Counted from the stretch's first letter, positions 54,894 through 63,292 are shown. The stretch: 64,000 bases of DNA from Neobacillus piezotolerans (GCF_003362805.1 NZ_QNQT01000003.1:62001-126000), one strand, 5' to 3'. Made by a program: numbers and translations. Notes: generated from the letters alone by a model not told the origin.

Positions 54894-54992
54894 TCTTATC
54901 TTTACAGGGGTAACCCCCCGCTGGAATTGGCACCGTGCTTTCACCGGTTGCCGGGCGTCATTGGGCCAGTCCCTCCGCCTCTCTTGATAAGA
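54894..54992 (-). promoter_or_regulatory. Second class I SAM riboswitch (S-box), distal
   Basis: Minus-strand cores ATCAAGAGAGG, GGAGGGACTGGCCC, ATGACGCCCGGCAACC and GGTGCCAATTCC match the S-box aptamer. P1 is TCTTATC (54986-54992) with GATAAGA (54894-54900). It is complete, with its own terminator, but lies between the yusD stop and the metN promoter rather than directly ahead of a gene. Confidence 0.9.
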
Positions 54993-55041
54993 TTTTATTG
55001 AGTTGTTTGAATCTTGCGCTAAGATTTAAAGAAAGTTTATC

Positions 55042-55413
55042 TTAAGACATCGGTTCCGTCAATAGGGAAGTTTCACCCTCTTCACTTGCATATTCTTTTG
55101 CTAACAGAAAAATTGATTCAAGCTTTAGCACAGTACGGAAAGAAGCTTGGACTTCCAGCGTTCCAAGAGTGAGCAAATCCCGCATTCTTGCCGTGCCCGA
55201 GAGAAGCTCGCTAATGGCTTCGGGCCGCCCAGTGACTTCCGCAAGCCATGGTTCGCCTGGAGCCTCGGCGCTTCCAATCATCGCCATTCCTTCTCGAAAT
55301 TCCAGAAAGCAGCCGCCAATATTCAAATAAACTTTCTTGCTGCCCCCGATTAAAGGATGTAAATGCGGCTTTTTATTAAAAGCTGCACAGAACCGATTAA
55401 TTTGCTCAATCAT
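55042..55413 (-). CDS. yusD: YusD protein, possible SCP2-like fold
   Basis: A 123-residue soluble protein lying directly upstream of the met region, where B. subtilis has yusD. Sequence features such as HLHPLIGGSKKVYLNIGGCFLEF and AISELLSGTARMRDLLTLG suggest a small SCP2-type binding fold, but this is a guess by eye. The ATG at 55413 follows AAGGGGG; the frame runs 39 codons further upstream without a site. A SAM riboswitch lies downstream of its stop. Confidence 0.7.
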   Translation of the reverse strand: MIEQINRFCAAFNKKPHLHPLIGGSKKVYLNIGGCFLEFREGMAMIGSAEAPGEPWLAEVTGRPEAISELLSGTARMRDLLTLGTLEVQASFRTVLKLESIFLLAKEYASEEGETSLLTEPMS

Positions 55414-55567
55414 TCCGAATTCCCCCTTGCCTACTGAATTCTTTCCGAAAAGAAGGAATCCTTTATGATTCGTTCGACAAGATTTGCAAAAATCATCCAG
55501 GGTAGAAACTTGTTTTTCCGCATATAGCAATTATCTTAAAAACGGAAAACATTTCCGGGGAAATATG

Positions 55568-56839
55568 TCACATTCCGGCGGCTTTTGGCACCTGGGATGC
55601 CCGATTCCTTAAAACTTTCCTGCCGAATACAAGATAGAAATACACGGAGCCAATTAAATACAGGCTTGCGGTGATTGTGAAAACATATGCGTACCCCCAG
55701 TAGTTTCCATACTTGACGACAATCCCGGTCGATACCGGCCCCATGAACGCCCAGCCAAGATTGAACACCGTCTGGTTTATTGAATTCGCTAGCCCTTTCA
55801 TTGAATCATCAACACGTGACATGATAAGCGAGCTTTGAATCGGGTTTCCGGCATTCATGAGCGCCTGCCTGAACAGGAAACCGATCGCGGCCAGCCACAA
55901 GTTTTGGGTATAGGCGGTCAAAAGCAGGAATGGCAGCGATAGAAGCTGCAGGATTACCACAGCCCTTACCTCCCCGACCCGTTTGACGACCTTAGGCCCG
56001 ATAATCATCGCAAAAGCGGTTGCCGCCTGGCCAAGGGAGATGATGAAGCCGGTCGTTGAAGTGGACGCAGAAAACCTTCCCGCGAAATAAAGATTCAGGT
56101 ATGGAATGACGAGCCCTGCGCCAAATCCAATCAGCATTTGCGCTACTGCAAAAAGTGCAATGATTTTAAAGCCACTCCAGTTAAATGCCTTTTTCTTGGC
56201 GGTTTCATCGGTTTTCGGCTTAGCCACACGATTGGCGGGGGTCCTGAATTTAAATGCCGGAACCGCTCCTCCCAAATAAATAACCGCCCCTATTAATAAG
56301 GTTATTCTTAGGCTTTCAAGATTGCTGAAGAAGAGGCCGAAAAAATCGGTCAAAATCCCGCCAAGCAAGTTCCCGACAACACTCGCGGCAGTCATTAACG
56401 CGAAATGGAGCGAAAACAAATTGACTCTTTGCGAGGGGTCGGAATTTTCTGCAAGCCAAGGGATTCCTGAAACCTGAAGGAATGCGCCTGAAAGCCCTGC
56501 CGCGAATGCCAAATAAACAAGCATCGTTTCTTCGGCTGCGAGAGCCCTCATGATCAGCAGAGTTCCAGAGACAAGAATGCCAGAGAATATGACCCGTTTC
56601 CTTCCGAATTTATCGCCAATGATTCCAGCGGGAACGAGAACAATCGCCGTCGCAAGCGACGCCATCGAGATAATCTGCCCGTTCACTGACTCCGAATAGC
56701 CAAGTTCACGGACATAGAAATTATAAATAACAATGAAGATGCCAATGCCAATCTGTGTAATGATGTTGGCCGTCATGCTCAATTTTATATTCGTGTTATA
56801 GGCGTTAAATTGTGTAATCCACCCTTTGTAAAAAGCCAT
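55568..56839 (-). CDS. MFS transporter
   Basis: A 423-residue major facilitator protein with about 12 helices. The loop 2-3 motif reads GIIGDKFGRKRVIFSG (about 72-87), a good match to the MFS A motif, and a charged cytoplasmic loop (RVAKPKTDETAKKKA) splits the halves. Substrate unknown; drug or sugar efflux are options. AAAGGGCGG precedes the ATG. It separates yusD from yusE, an insertion relative to the B. subtilis order as I recall it. Confidence 0.88.
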   Translation of the reverse strand: MAFYKGWITQFNAYNTNIKLSMTANIITQIGIGIFIVIYNFYVRELGYSESVNGQIISMASLATAIVLVPAGIIGDKFGRKRVIFSGILVSGTLLIMRALAAEETMLVYLAFAAGLSGAFLQVSGIPWLAENSDPSQRVNLFSLHFALMTAASVVGNLLGGILTDFFGLFFSNLESLRITLLIGAVIYLGGAVPAFKFRTPANRVAKPKTDETAKKKAFNWSGFKIIALFAVAQMLIGFGAGLVIPYLNLYFAGRFSASTSTTGFIISLGQAATAFAMIIGPKVVKRVGEVRAVVILQLLSLPFLLLTAYTQNLWLAAIGFLFRQALMNAGNPIQSSLIMSRVDDSMKGLANSINQTVFNLGWAFMGPVSTGIVVKYGNYWGYAYVFTITASLYLIGSVYFYLVFGRKVLRNRASQVPKAAGM

Positions 56840-56921
56840 CCTGATCCGCCCTTTGCTGATGTCCGGACTTGCCGGACCTTAATTCCCTCATGGAAAGCGC
56901 AAATATTTCGCCTCCCTAAGT

Positions 56922-56950
56922 ATCATAATCGGTCAGGAACAAAATGTAAA
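56922..56950 (-). promoter_or_regulatory. Sigma-A promoter of the MFS transporter gene
   Basis: Minus-strand TTTACA (56945-56950), 17-bp spacer, TATGAT (56922-56927). Confidence 0.8.
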
Positions 56951-57118
56951 CAAGGGAACATGCTGGAGCAGGCCTATTTTTTTGAGCTAAACCTAAATTG
57001 TTCAAATTTGGGCAAAAACAGTTGAAAGTGAGGGGTGCGGCGGAGATAAAATGGGCCATGAGAGTCAATGGGTTATTATAGGAATGCGGACTAGTCGATT
57101 CGCAGGTTGGCTTGCTGC
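56951..57118. other. Spacer between the MFS promoter and the yusE terminator
   Basis: No reading frame with a ribosome site and no repeated structure was seen. Confidence 0.5.
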
Positions 57119-57152
57119 CCAGAAAAAGCGGATGCTTTTCGCATCCGCTTAA
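57119..57152 (-). terminator. Terminator of yusFE
   Basis: AAGCGGATGC and GCATCCGCTT pair around GAAAA; the minus strand continues TTTCTGGG. Confidence 0.85.
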
Positions 57153-57460
57153 CGTAACACTGTATTGATTTTTTCCAGCAGGTATGGTACGGACCGGAAC
57201 GCATAAATGGATTCAACGGCGCGCCCTTCCTCGATAAAGATTAGGCAAGGCACACTTTCAATTGCAAAAGTTTCCGCGAATTCCGGGGCATAATTGAGGT
57301 TGAGCTTGCCGATTTCCACTTGTGGGTTCATTGCCGCGACAACTTCAAGCATTCTAGAAGCCACCTGGCAGGTTCCGCACAGAGGCGTATAAAAATATAG
57401 AAGACCTGTTTGCGCGCCTTGAAGGAAAGCGGATGCTTCCGCGCTTGTCCATTCCTTCAT
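57149..57460 (-). CDS. yusE: Thioredoxin-like protein (YusE)
   Basis: A 103-residue thioredoxin-fold protein with active site CGTC (about residues 28-31, in YTPLCGTCQVAS) and the cis-proline region SVPCLIFIE. No signal peptide, so it works in the cytoplasm as a small thiol-disulfide oxidoreductase. Its ATG overlaps the yusF stop by four bases. Confidence 0.9.
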   Translation of the reverse strand: MKEWTSAEASAFLQGAQTGLLYFYTPLCGTCQVASRMLEVVAAMNPQVEIGKLNLNYAPEFAETFAIESVPCLIFIEEGRAVESIYAFRSVPYLLEKINTVLR

Positions 57461-57825
57461 TGCGCGGTGCGGCCCATCTCCAAAAATTCGGTGTGAACAT
57501 CAATGTTGGCGCCCAAAAGGACCATGGCAAGGTGATGGTATGGAGCGGTCGCCACCTCTTTGTACATTTTGTCAATATAGAGATGCTCCGCTTCCGGGTA
57601 CTCCCGGCGGAATTGCCGCCTCAGTTTTTCACCAGCTTCGTCCGCGTCCGCGAGGATAAACACCTGTCTGTCCCCGAACGAATCGATCAGTTCATCAAGC
57701 CTGGAAAGGGAAATCGTCCCATTCGTGCAAATAACCTCAACTCGGTCCTTTATCATCCCGAGAACCTTCTTCTTATCCGACTTACCTTCAACAATAATAA
57801 TTTTATCCGCGTATTCTTCGCTCAT
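57457..57825 (-). CDS. yusF: Small TOPRIM-domain protein (YusF)
   Basis: A 122-residue protein consisting of a TOPRIM domain: the glutamate in IIIVEGKSDKKK (about residues 10-21) and the DxD of ILADADEAGEKLRR (about 57-70). Related to the small primase-like or RNase M5-like proteins, but the substrate is unknown. The ATG at 57825 follows AGGTGATT; a GTG three codons earlier lies within that site. Translationally coupled to yusE. Confidence 0.88.
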   Translation of the reverse strand: MSEEYADKIIIVEGKSDKKKVLGMIKDRVEVICTNGTISLSRLDELIDSFGDRQVFILADADEAGEKLRRQFRREYPEAEHLYIDKMYKEVATAPYHHLAMVLLGANIDVHTEFLEMGRTAQ

Positions 57826-57954
57826 TGGAATCACCTGCAGGAAAAGTTGTTGGTAATAGCTTATTCACTCGCGCGTTTTTGTGTGTAGCCTCCCGCCCTG
57901 TTTCAACTATACCATGGCCCCCGATTTGTATACAGGAGTTTGCTTCCGGTTAGG

Positions 57955-58175
57955 CGCCTTGTTAACAGTGACATATATCAGATGAGATATAATAATGTCC
58001 GGTTTAACGGCACTAGTTAACGATGACACATACCCGGTGCGGTTATTGGTGTCCGGGATACGGCGCCGATTAACGTTGACATATACGGTGCCGTTAAGTG
58101 TGCCTGGCATCCAACCGGGAGTATTTGTCCCGCTGCGGTTTCCATCTTTAGACGGGACGGTTTTTGTCTCGTCCC
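57955..58175. repeat. Hairpin array C, period about 54 bp, degenerate
   Basis: TTAAC-n-TGAC starts at 57962, 58017 and 58070, and TGTCCGG/GTGTCCGGG at 57995 and 58049. Pairings include ACGGC-CCG/CGG-GCCGT, CCCGG/CCGGG, TATATC/GATATA, CGGGA/TCCCG and GGGACG/CGTCCC (near 58152-58174). It lies between yusG and yusF, both on the minus strand. Confidence 0.65.
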
Positions 58176-58197
58176 CGCGCTTGCTGCCCTTTACCCT

Positions 58198-58437
58198 TTA
58201 GCACCAGCCGCCGTCGTCGCAGTCGGTGTATTTGGCGCCGGGGTTCTCGGTGACGGTGACGTTCTGGAAGATGCGCTGCTGGTCTACATCGAAGCGGTTA
58301 TCGAGTTCGAAGTCCGCTTGGCCTGTTAACATGATGCGGCCAATGGGTTCATTTTCCAAGTATAGTTCTATTTCCCCATTTTTCAGTTTTCCAATCACTC
58401 TGTCGGTAATGTCGAGTTTTTTTACGTTCAATGTCAT
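58198..58437 (-). CDS. yusG: DUF2553 protein (YusG)
   Basis: A 79-residue protein matching YusG by its place beside gcvH and by the text ITDRVIGKLKNGEIELYLENEPIG-like (shown in part: VIGKLKNGEIELY). The C-terminus is TDCDDGGWC with two cysteines. Function unknown. AAAGGGTGGG precedes the ATG. Confidence 0.78.
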   Translation of the reverse strand: MTLNVKKLDITDRVIGKLKNGEIELYLENEPIGRIMLTGQADFELDNRFDVDQQRIFQNVTVTENPGAKYTDCDDGGWC

Positions 58438-58534
58438 GATTAGCCCACCCTTTTTGTTTTTCCATTAGCATGCCCGGGGCGTCCGGAATGATAGTTGGGA
58501 AAGTTAGGGCGTTGTCCAATTTTCACAAAAATGA

Positions 58535-58563
58535 AAAAAGGAGGCCATCCAAAGGAGGCCTCC
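58535..58563 (-). terminator. Terminator of gcvH
   Basis: GGAGGCC and GGCCTCC pair and are followed by TTTTTTCATTTTT on the minus strand. Confidence 0.9.
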
Positions 58564-58570
58564 GCTCGTC

Positions 58571-58951
58571 TTATTCGTTTGTCATTTCTTCGTATTGTTC
58601 GGCGGTCATGAGGTTGTCGATTTCGCTCGAGTCGGATGGCTCGACTACGATCATCCATGCTTTTTCGTATGGGGATTCGTTGACGAATTCAGGGCTGTCG
58701 GCCAGGTCTTCGTTTACTTCGACTACTTTGCCGCTGACGGGAGCGTAAAGTTCGGATACGGTTTTAACGGACTCGACGCTGCCGAATGGCTCGTCCGCTG
58801 TTACTTCGTCGCCAACTTCCGGGAGTTCGACGAAAACGATGTCGCCAAGCTCGGATTGAGCGAAATGCGTGATGCCGATACGGACTTTTTCCCCTTCAAC
58901 CTTTACCCATTCATGCTCTTCTGAATACCGCAAATCTTTTGGTGTACTCAT
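58571..58951 (-). CDS. gcvH: Glycine cleavage system H protein
   Basis: A 126-residue lipoyl-domain protein that shuttles the aminomethyl group between the P, T and L proteins of glycine cleavage; in Bacillus it is also the entry point for lipoate assembly and transfer by LipM/LipL. The lipoylated lysine is in [10 protein letters not shown] (about residue 63). TGGAGGG precedes the ATG. LipA, which sulfurates its octanoyl group, is encoded in this window. Confidence 0.97.
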   Translation of the reverse strand: MSTPKDLRYSEEHEWVKVEGEKVRIGITHFAQSELGDIVFVELPEVGDEVTADEPFGSVESVKTVSELYAPVSGKVVEVNEDLADSPEFVNESPYEKAWMIVVEPSDSSEIDNLMTAEQYEEMTNE

Positions 58952-59035
58952 TGCAATCCCTCCATATGTCCTTTATTATCTATTATCGATTTGCCAATCG
59001 ATACTACCATGAATGCCGAGACCGGCAACAGGCGT

Positions 59036-59392
59036 CTAACGCCAAACCTCTTGGTACTCTTCTTCCTTGAATCCGACGGTCACCTTTTCCCCATCGGTCA
59101 ATATCGGCCGCTTCAGGAGCATGCCATCTGATGCGAGGATTTCGAGCAGCTCATCTTCGGAAGCTGTTTTGATTTTGTCCTTTAAGCCAAGTTCACGGTA
59201 TTTTTGGCCGCTTACGTTAAAAAATTTCTTCAGCTCGAGCCCGCTTTTTTCATAAAGAGCCTTTAGTTCGTCCCTTGACGGCGGCTGCTCGGCGATATGT
59301 ACTGCTTCGTAGGAAATCCCGTGCGCATCAAGCCACTTTTTGGCGTTCCTGCATGTTCCGCACTTCGGATACCAGTAAAACGTCAATGCCAA
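59036..59392 (-). CDS. yusI: ArsC/Spx-family protein (YusI)
   Basis: A 118-residue thioredoxin-fold protein of the ArsC/Spx family with a redox CxxC (YPKCGTCRNAKKWL, about residues 7-20) and RPILTDGEKVTVGF near the end. Members act as arsenate reductases or RNA polymerase-binding regulators; YusI has no known role. The TTG at 59392 follows AGGGG at eight bases and gives the expected MALTFYWYP start; ATG and GTG codons upstream overlap that site. Confidence 0.87.
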   Translation of the reverse strand: MALTFYWYPKCGTCRNAKKWLDAHGISYEAVHIAEQPPSRDELKALYEKSGLELKKFFNVSGQKYRELGLKDKIKTASEDELLEILASDGMLLKRPILTDGEKVTVGFKEEEYQEVWR

Positions 59393-59646
59393 CTGCATCA
59401 CCCCTATAGATTCATCCTCTGAAATAGTACCACACCACGGGGAAAAATCCTAATTCGGCCATCTCTCGATAAGGCGCAACTTACCTATTCGCCACCATCC
59501 CGCAAATTCCTGCAAGCATTTTGATTTTGCCACCAAATTGACATATCTTTTTGGCGGGAGTGAAGACGTGAAGCGAAGTCCGAACTGATTGCTTCATTTT
59601 AGGATTTCTTATATATGGGACGTGGCCTTCCCTCCATTTTAAAGAA

Positions 59647-60429
59647 CTATTCTTTCAGCAGGCCGACAAGTTTCAGCCCGTGGAGGATTCCGCCGTCGTT
59701 GACGTGGATGGTTTCGTACCTGGCGGACTCTTTCACTTCAGGCAGGGCATTGCCCATGGCGACGCTGTTTGGCACGTAGGAAAGCATCTCGATGTCATTA
59801 AGGCCGTCGCCGAATGCATAGGCGTTTTCAATGGATAGCCCCATGGCGGAGACGAGTCTTTCGATTCCTTTCGCCTTTGACCCCCCGGCGGGCAGGACAT
59901 CGACGGAAAGCGGGTGCCAGCGGATAAAGTCAAACTCGCCGAATGTTTCTTCATATTGGAGTTCCTCTTCGTGCTGGCAGAATAAGAGTGTCTGGTAAAT
60001 TTCACGGCTTCGGAAATAATCCGGCTCATGTGACGGCTTTTTTGTAAGCTTGAGGGTGCCCATGCTTTCATTGATCCAGTTATGTTCCGGCACACTCGTT
60101 TTCATATCAAGCGCGTCCATATAAACAAGCGGATGGTTGTTTTCCGCCGCTGTCACGGTAAGCTGCTCAAGCGCCTGCTCGTTCATAGGGTTGCGGTGGA
60201 TGGGTTTGCCCTGGAGGACGACGTATTGCCCGTTAAAGGAGACATATGTGTGAATGCCAAGTTCCTCCCGAAGCTCCTCGAACATGAACGGAGCGCGTCC
60301 GGTCGCAATCGCAACCTCGTGTCCCAGTTCCTTAAGTTTAAAAACGGATTCCTTGGTCGATGCCGGCAAACGCTTTTCATCATCTAGCAAAGTCCCGTCA
60401 ATATCGAAAAAAATAATGCTTTTTTCCAT
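59647..60429 (-). CDS. Cof-type HAD phosphatase
   Basis: A 260-residue HAD phosphatase with motif I FFDIDGTLLDD (7-17), motif II ATGRAP, and motifs III and IV in SKAKGIERL and AFGDGLNDIEML. The Cof/YkrA group dephosphorylates sugar phosphates and nucleotides. The ATG at 60429 follows AAAGGTG; the much longer open frame upstream overlaps an opposing gene and is rejected. Confidence 0.9.
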   Translation of the reverse strand: MEKSIIFFDIDGTLLDDEKRLPASTKESVFKLKELGHEVAIATGRAPFMFEELREELGIHTYVSFNGQYVVLQGKPIHRNPMNEQALEQLTVTAAENNHPLVYMDALDMKTSVPEHNWINESMGTLKLTKKPSHEPDYFRSREIYQTLLFCQHEEELQYEETFGEFDFIRWHPLSVDVLPAGGSKAKGIERLVSAMGLSIENAYAFGDGLNDIEMLSYVPNSVAMGNALPEVKESARYETIHVNDGGILHGLKLVGLLKE

Positions 60430-60480
60430 GTACAACACCTTTCTATTATAAAAAATCCCGCGTTGGCGTTCATTCCTACC

Positions 60481-60509
60481 ATTGTACAAAAGTACACATG
60501 AATAATCCA
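60481..60509 (-). promoter_or_regulatory. Candidate promoter of the HAD phosphatase gene
   Basis: Minus-strand TGGATT (60504-60509), 17-bp spacer, TACAAT (60481-60486). Confidence 0.5.
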
Positions 60510-60589
60510 CCAAGCCGTCCAGCCAGTTTTTAATAGCCCTGTGGATTTCGATGCTATATAATTTAGAAAAAAGAAACCGGAGGATGCAC

Positions 60590-60886
60590 ATGCTTGAGAA
60601 TGAGGGGGCCACAGCCGCCCAACAGAAGAAAAAAGCATCGCTTGCCCGTTTAGGTGTCATACTGATTATTTTGTCCTGTTTATTATATGGAGCCATCCTG
60701 CTCGTCCCGCTCAGTTCGTTTTCGACCGGAACAAAAGTAGCGATTACCGGTGGGCTGGTGCTCGCGGGTGAAGCCACCTTTTGGATTGGCGGCATCATAC
60801 TTGGCAAAGAAGCCGTGACGCGTTACCGGAAAAACCTGAATCCTATGAATTGGTTTAAAAACGGAAAACACAACGAGGAAGAATAA
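60590..60886 (+). CDS. Small two-helix membrane protein
   Basis: A 98-residue protein with two hydrophobic helices (about residues 18-40 and 50-72) and a basic cytoplasmic tail (RYRKNLNPMNWFKNGK). It resembles the small proteins named transporter suffix domain proteins in databases, but this is from memory. The ATG at 60590 lies six bases after GGAGG; the ATG six bases earlier touches that site. Function unknown. Confidence 0.75.
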   Translation: MLENEGATAAQQKKKASLARLGVILIILSCLLYGAILLVPLSSFSTGTKVAITGGLVLAGEATFWIGGIILGKEAVTRYRKNLNPMNWFKNGKHNEEE

Positions 60887-60897
60887 GTTGAACCTTC

Positions 60898-60972
60898 CAT
60901 CAGCGGCGGTTTCCCGCTGATGAGTTACCAGGGTGCCCACATGCATTCGTGTGGGCACCCTGGTTTTTTCTT
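60898..60972 (+). terminator. Two consecutive terminator hairpins
   Basis: CATCAGCGG/CCGCTGATG at 60898-60922, then CAGGGTGCCCACA/TGTGGGCACCCTG followed by GTTTTTTC at 60929-60972. Confidence 0.9.
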
Positions 60973-61004
60973 TTTAGGGAGATTTGGGGTGATGTTCGGA
61001 TACA

Positions 61005-61206
61005 TTTGGAGGTTTTTGCGAAGAAGGTTGCTACAGATGGACGTTGAGCCAGGGTCTTAGGACCGTTTCCTCCGATTTCCCAGGACAAAACGGTCCTAAT
61101 GCTGGGTCAGAGAAGCGTTTTATCCACTTTCCCCGGCCGAAAACGTCTTTAATGCGGGATTTCAAGACTGTTTCAACCACATTCTTTGGGAGAGGGACAG
61201 GCTTGA
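61005..61206. repeat. Hairpin array D, three clear units, period 52 bp, compensatory stems
   Basis: GGGT/GGGA unit starts fall at 61052, 61104 and 61156. Unit 1: TTAGGACCGTTT (61057-61068) pairs perfectly with AAACGGTCCTAA (61088-61099). Unit 2: CGTTTT/AAAACG plus wobble pairs. Unit 3: TCAAGACTGT (61162-61171) pairs with ACAGGCTTGA (61197-61206) except one position. Between units 1 and 3 three base pairs change on both sides. A degenerate unit may precede at about 61005. Located between converging genes. Confidence 0.85.
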
Positions 61207-61221
61207 CTCGCGCGTAATGTC

Positions 61222-61665
61222 TTATAGGAAGTCTTCAATCTGTTTCCGGATTACCTTCGACCAGGCGCGGACCCTGTCGGCCGCTCCCTTTGGCTCTCCT
61301 GCGAGGTAAACCTCTGATATCGCCATTGCCCATTCACGGGCTATTGGTTTTGCAGCCACTCCTCTTTTAATCCTGGCGGCTCCCTCCGTCCTCGAGGATA
61401 CCTGCCCGCGGATATCTTTTACTGTCAAATTCTCATCGTATGCCTCGCAAAAAACCGCGCATAGTCCTCTCCAGGAATCATCGGTAATGGTGGAAGGATG
61501 CTGAATATTGAAGCAGGCGACCGTCCAAAAATGCTGTTCTGCCAATTCAGGGGAGTATTGCTCCCAAGCCAGAATTTCTTCAAGCTGCCCCCGGCAGTCA
61601 AGCCCATTTGCTTCAGGGGCGCCGCATTCCGGACACGATTTGCTGTAATTGATTGCCTTGTTCAT
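61222..61665 (-). CDS. DUF5946 zinc-motif protein
   Basis: A 147-residue soluble protein with SCPECGAPEANGLDCR near the N-terminus and AEQHFWTVACFNIQHPS about 35 residues later; the cysteines and histidines probably bind zinc. This pattern matches the DUF5946 family as I recall it, function unknown. The ATG at 61665 follows GGAGGCTGG; the upstream open frame is not used. It converges on the two-helix membrane protein gene across array D. Confidence 0.78.
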   Translation of the reverse strand: MNKAINYSKSCPECGAPEANGLDCRGQLEEILAWEQYSPELAEQHFWTVACFNIQHPSTITDDSWRGLCAVFCEAYDENLTVKDIRGQVSSRTEGAARIKRGVAAKPIAREWAMAISEVYLAGEPKGAADRVRAWSKVIRKQIEDFL

Positions 61666-61896
61666 CCTTCCAGCCTCCTTTTTCATATGCTTATCCAGTT
61701 CATTTACAGTGATGCCAGATCCGATAAAAAGCACCTTAAGAAACACATCGTTCATCCATATTTTACCCCCATTGCCTTCATGAAGCCACTGGCGGAATTA
61801 ATCATAATCGAAGGTCAAAAAGTTACAAATTTTTTCAAAAAAACAGGAGATATATCTCTATCTTTTTCTCTCCAAAACTAGTAAATTGTAGAATAT

Positions 61897-61925
61897 CAGA
61901 AATATTTGTAACGTAACAGAAATAT
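61897..61925 (+). promoter_or_regulatory. Direct repeat and -10 element upstream of the deacetylase gene
   Basis: CAGAAATAT occurs at 61897 and 61917, 20 bp apart, and the second copy runs into TATAAT. It may be a regulator site overlapping the promoter; no good -35 is seen. Confidence 0.35.
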
Positions 61926-61977
61926 AATCGACTATATAGTTGAGCAGCTAACTTTTAGGATACAGAGGGGAAAAGGG

Positions 61978-63252
61978 ATGGGAAATATGCTTGCCAACAA
62001 GAAGATCCGGACACTTTTGATTTGCCTCGCTTTTATTCCGCTAATATTCGGGATGGTACTGGCGGTTGGCGCCTATGCGTCGAAGGCCAGGACAACAAAG
62101 AATGACAGTCCCGCGACTATGTGGGTGAAAAACGAATTTGCAGCGGAGTTTCCAAATTTCGGTCCGAAGCTTAAACCTGTATCCCCGCCAAAGAATCAGA
62201 AGAAAAGCGAAATCACCCAGGTATCCGCGGCCCCAAAAATCACAGAAAAACAATCAGAAGGATCTTCGCAACAGCCGAAGCCCGTTCAGCAAGCTGCCGC
62301 TGCGCCAGCTTCTGGTTCAACGCCCGTAAAGCAGCCGGCCGCGAATCCAGCACAAACACCAAAGCCTGCCAGCCAACCTGCCTCGAAACAGGCAAAAGCC
62401 GCAAAGCCGGCCAGCCCTCAGGCCAGCGTGGTATCAAATAAAACTGCACCTCCTGCAAGCCAGCTGCCATCAAATCAGGAGCAGACTTCAAATCAGGAGG
62501 ATGGCTCAAAGCCCGACCACCCGCCGGCAGCAAATCCTGATTCGACAAATCAGCCTCAGCAGCAAGAAACAAGCAAACAGCCTGCATCAACACCTGCTGT
62601 GCCTGCCCAGAACAAACCTTCAGTCAAGCCTCCCGCTCCCACCGCATCCGGGAAACAACGAGAGCTTTACCTGACATTTGACGATGGCCCGCATCGCGTT
62701 TCAAACCAAATACTTGACCTGCTCGACAAATACAATGCCAAAGCGACCTTTTTCATGTTGGATGGAAATATGAAGCAATACCCCAACGCGGTGAAGAGGA
62801 TGGCGGCTTCCGGGCACAGCCTGGGAATGCACGGCGTTAGCCATAATAAGCAAAAGTTTTACCATTCGGCCCAAACGGTAGTTGCGGAAATGGATCAGGG
62901 CAGGGATACGATAAAAAGGCTTGCCGGGATTGATACGGTATTAATCCGGACACCGTTCGGAAGTTCCCCGTATATGAAACCTGATTACAAAAAGGCTGTC
63001 ACGGCCCATGGATACAAAATGTGGGATTGGAATGTTGACAGCCGGGACTGGTTTTACCGTGACCGCCGCTTTGTCGACAGCGCAATCGAGCAAATCGAAA
63101 AACAAAAAAGTAAACCAGGACCAATCGTCGTCCTGCTGCATGAACGCGATGAGACGCTCGCCTGCCTCCCAGCACTGCTGGAATACCTGAAAAGCCAGAA
63201 TTTCAAGCTCTTGCCTCTGACTTCCAGCATGGCTCCGGTTCAATTTAAGTAG
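61978..63252 (+). CDS. Polysaccharide deacetylase with long proline/alanine-rich linker
   Basis: A 424-residue membrane-anchored or secreted enzyme: an uncleaved or signal helix (LLICLAFIPLIFGMVLAVGA, about 13-32), a low-complexity linker rich in P, A, Q, S and K (about 60-225), then a NodB domain. Catalytic motifs are YLTFDDGP (about 231-238), LGMHGVSH with the two metal histidines (about 281-288), RTPFGSS, DWNVDSRDW and VLLHE. It should deacetylate peptidoglycan or another wall polymer, with the linker spanning the wall. AGAGGGG precedes the ATG. Confidence 0.9.
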   Translation: MGNMLANKKIRTLLICLAFIPLIFGMVLAVGAYASKARTTKNDSPATMWVKNEFAAEFPNFGPKLKPVSPPKNQKKSEITQVSAAPKITEKQSEGSSQQPKPVQQAAAAPASGSTPVKQPAANPAQTPKPASQPASKQAKAAKPASPQASVVSNKTAPPASQLPSNQEQTSNQEDGSKPDHPPAANPDSTNQPQQQETSKQPASTPAVPAQNKPSVKPPAPTASGKQRELYLTFDDGPHRVSNQILDLLDKYNAKATFFMLDGNMKQYPNAVKRMAASGHSLGMHGVSHNKQKFYHSAQTVVAEMDQGRDTIKRLAGIDTVLIRTPFGSSPYMKPDYKKAVTAHGYKMWDWNVDSRDWFYRDRRFVDSAIEQIEKQKSKPGPIVVLLHERDETLACLPALLEYLKSQNFKLLPLTSSMAPVQFK

Positions 63253-63292
63253 AATAAAAAGATGAAAAAATTCAAGGCTGATAGAATGATAG

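Noticed and set aside
57907-58201. Two overlapping frames in array C
   Set aside because: Neither has a ribosome site and both are made of the 54-bp repeat.
60430-60807. 126-codon N-terminal extension of the HAD phosphatase
   Set aside because: It overlaps the start of the opposing membrane protein gene; the internal ATG has a ribosome site and begins the HAD motif directly.
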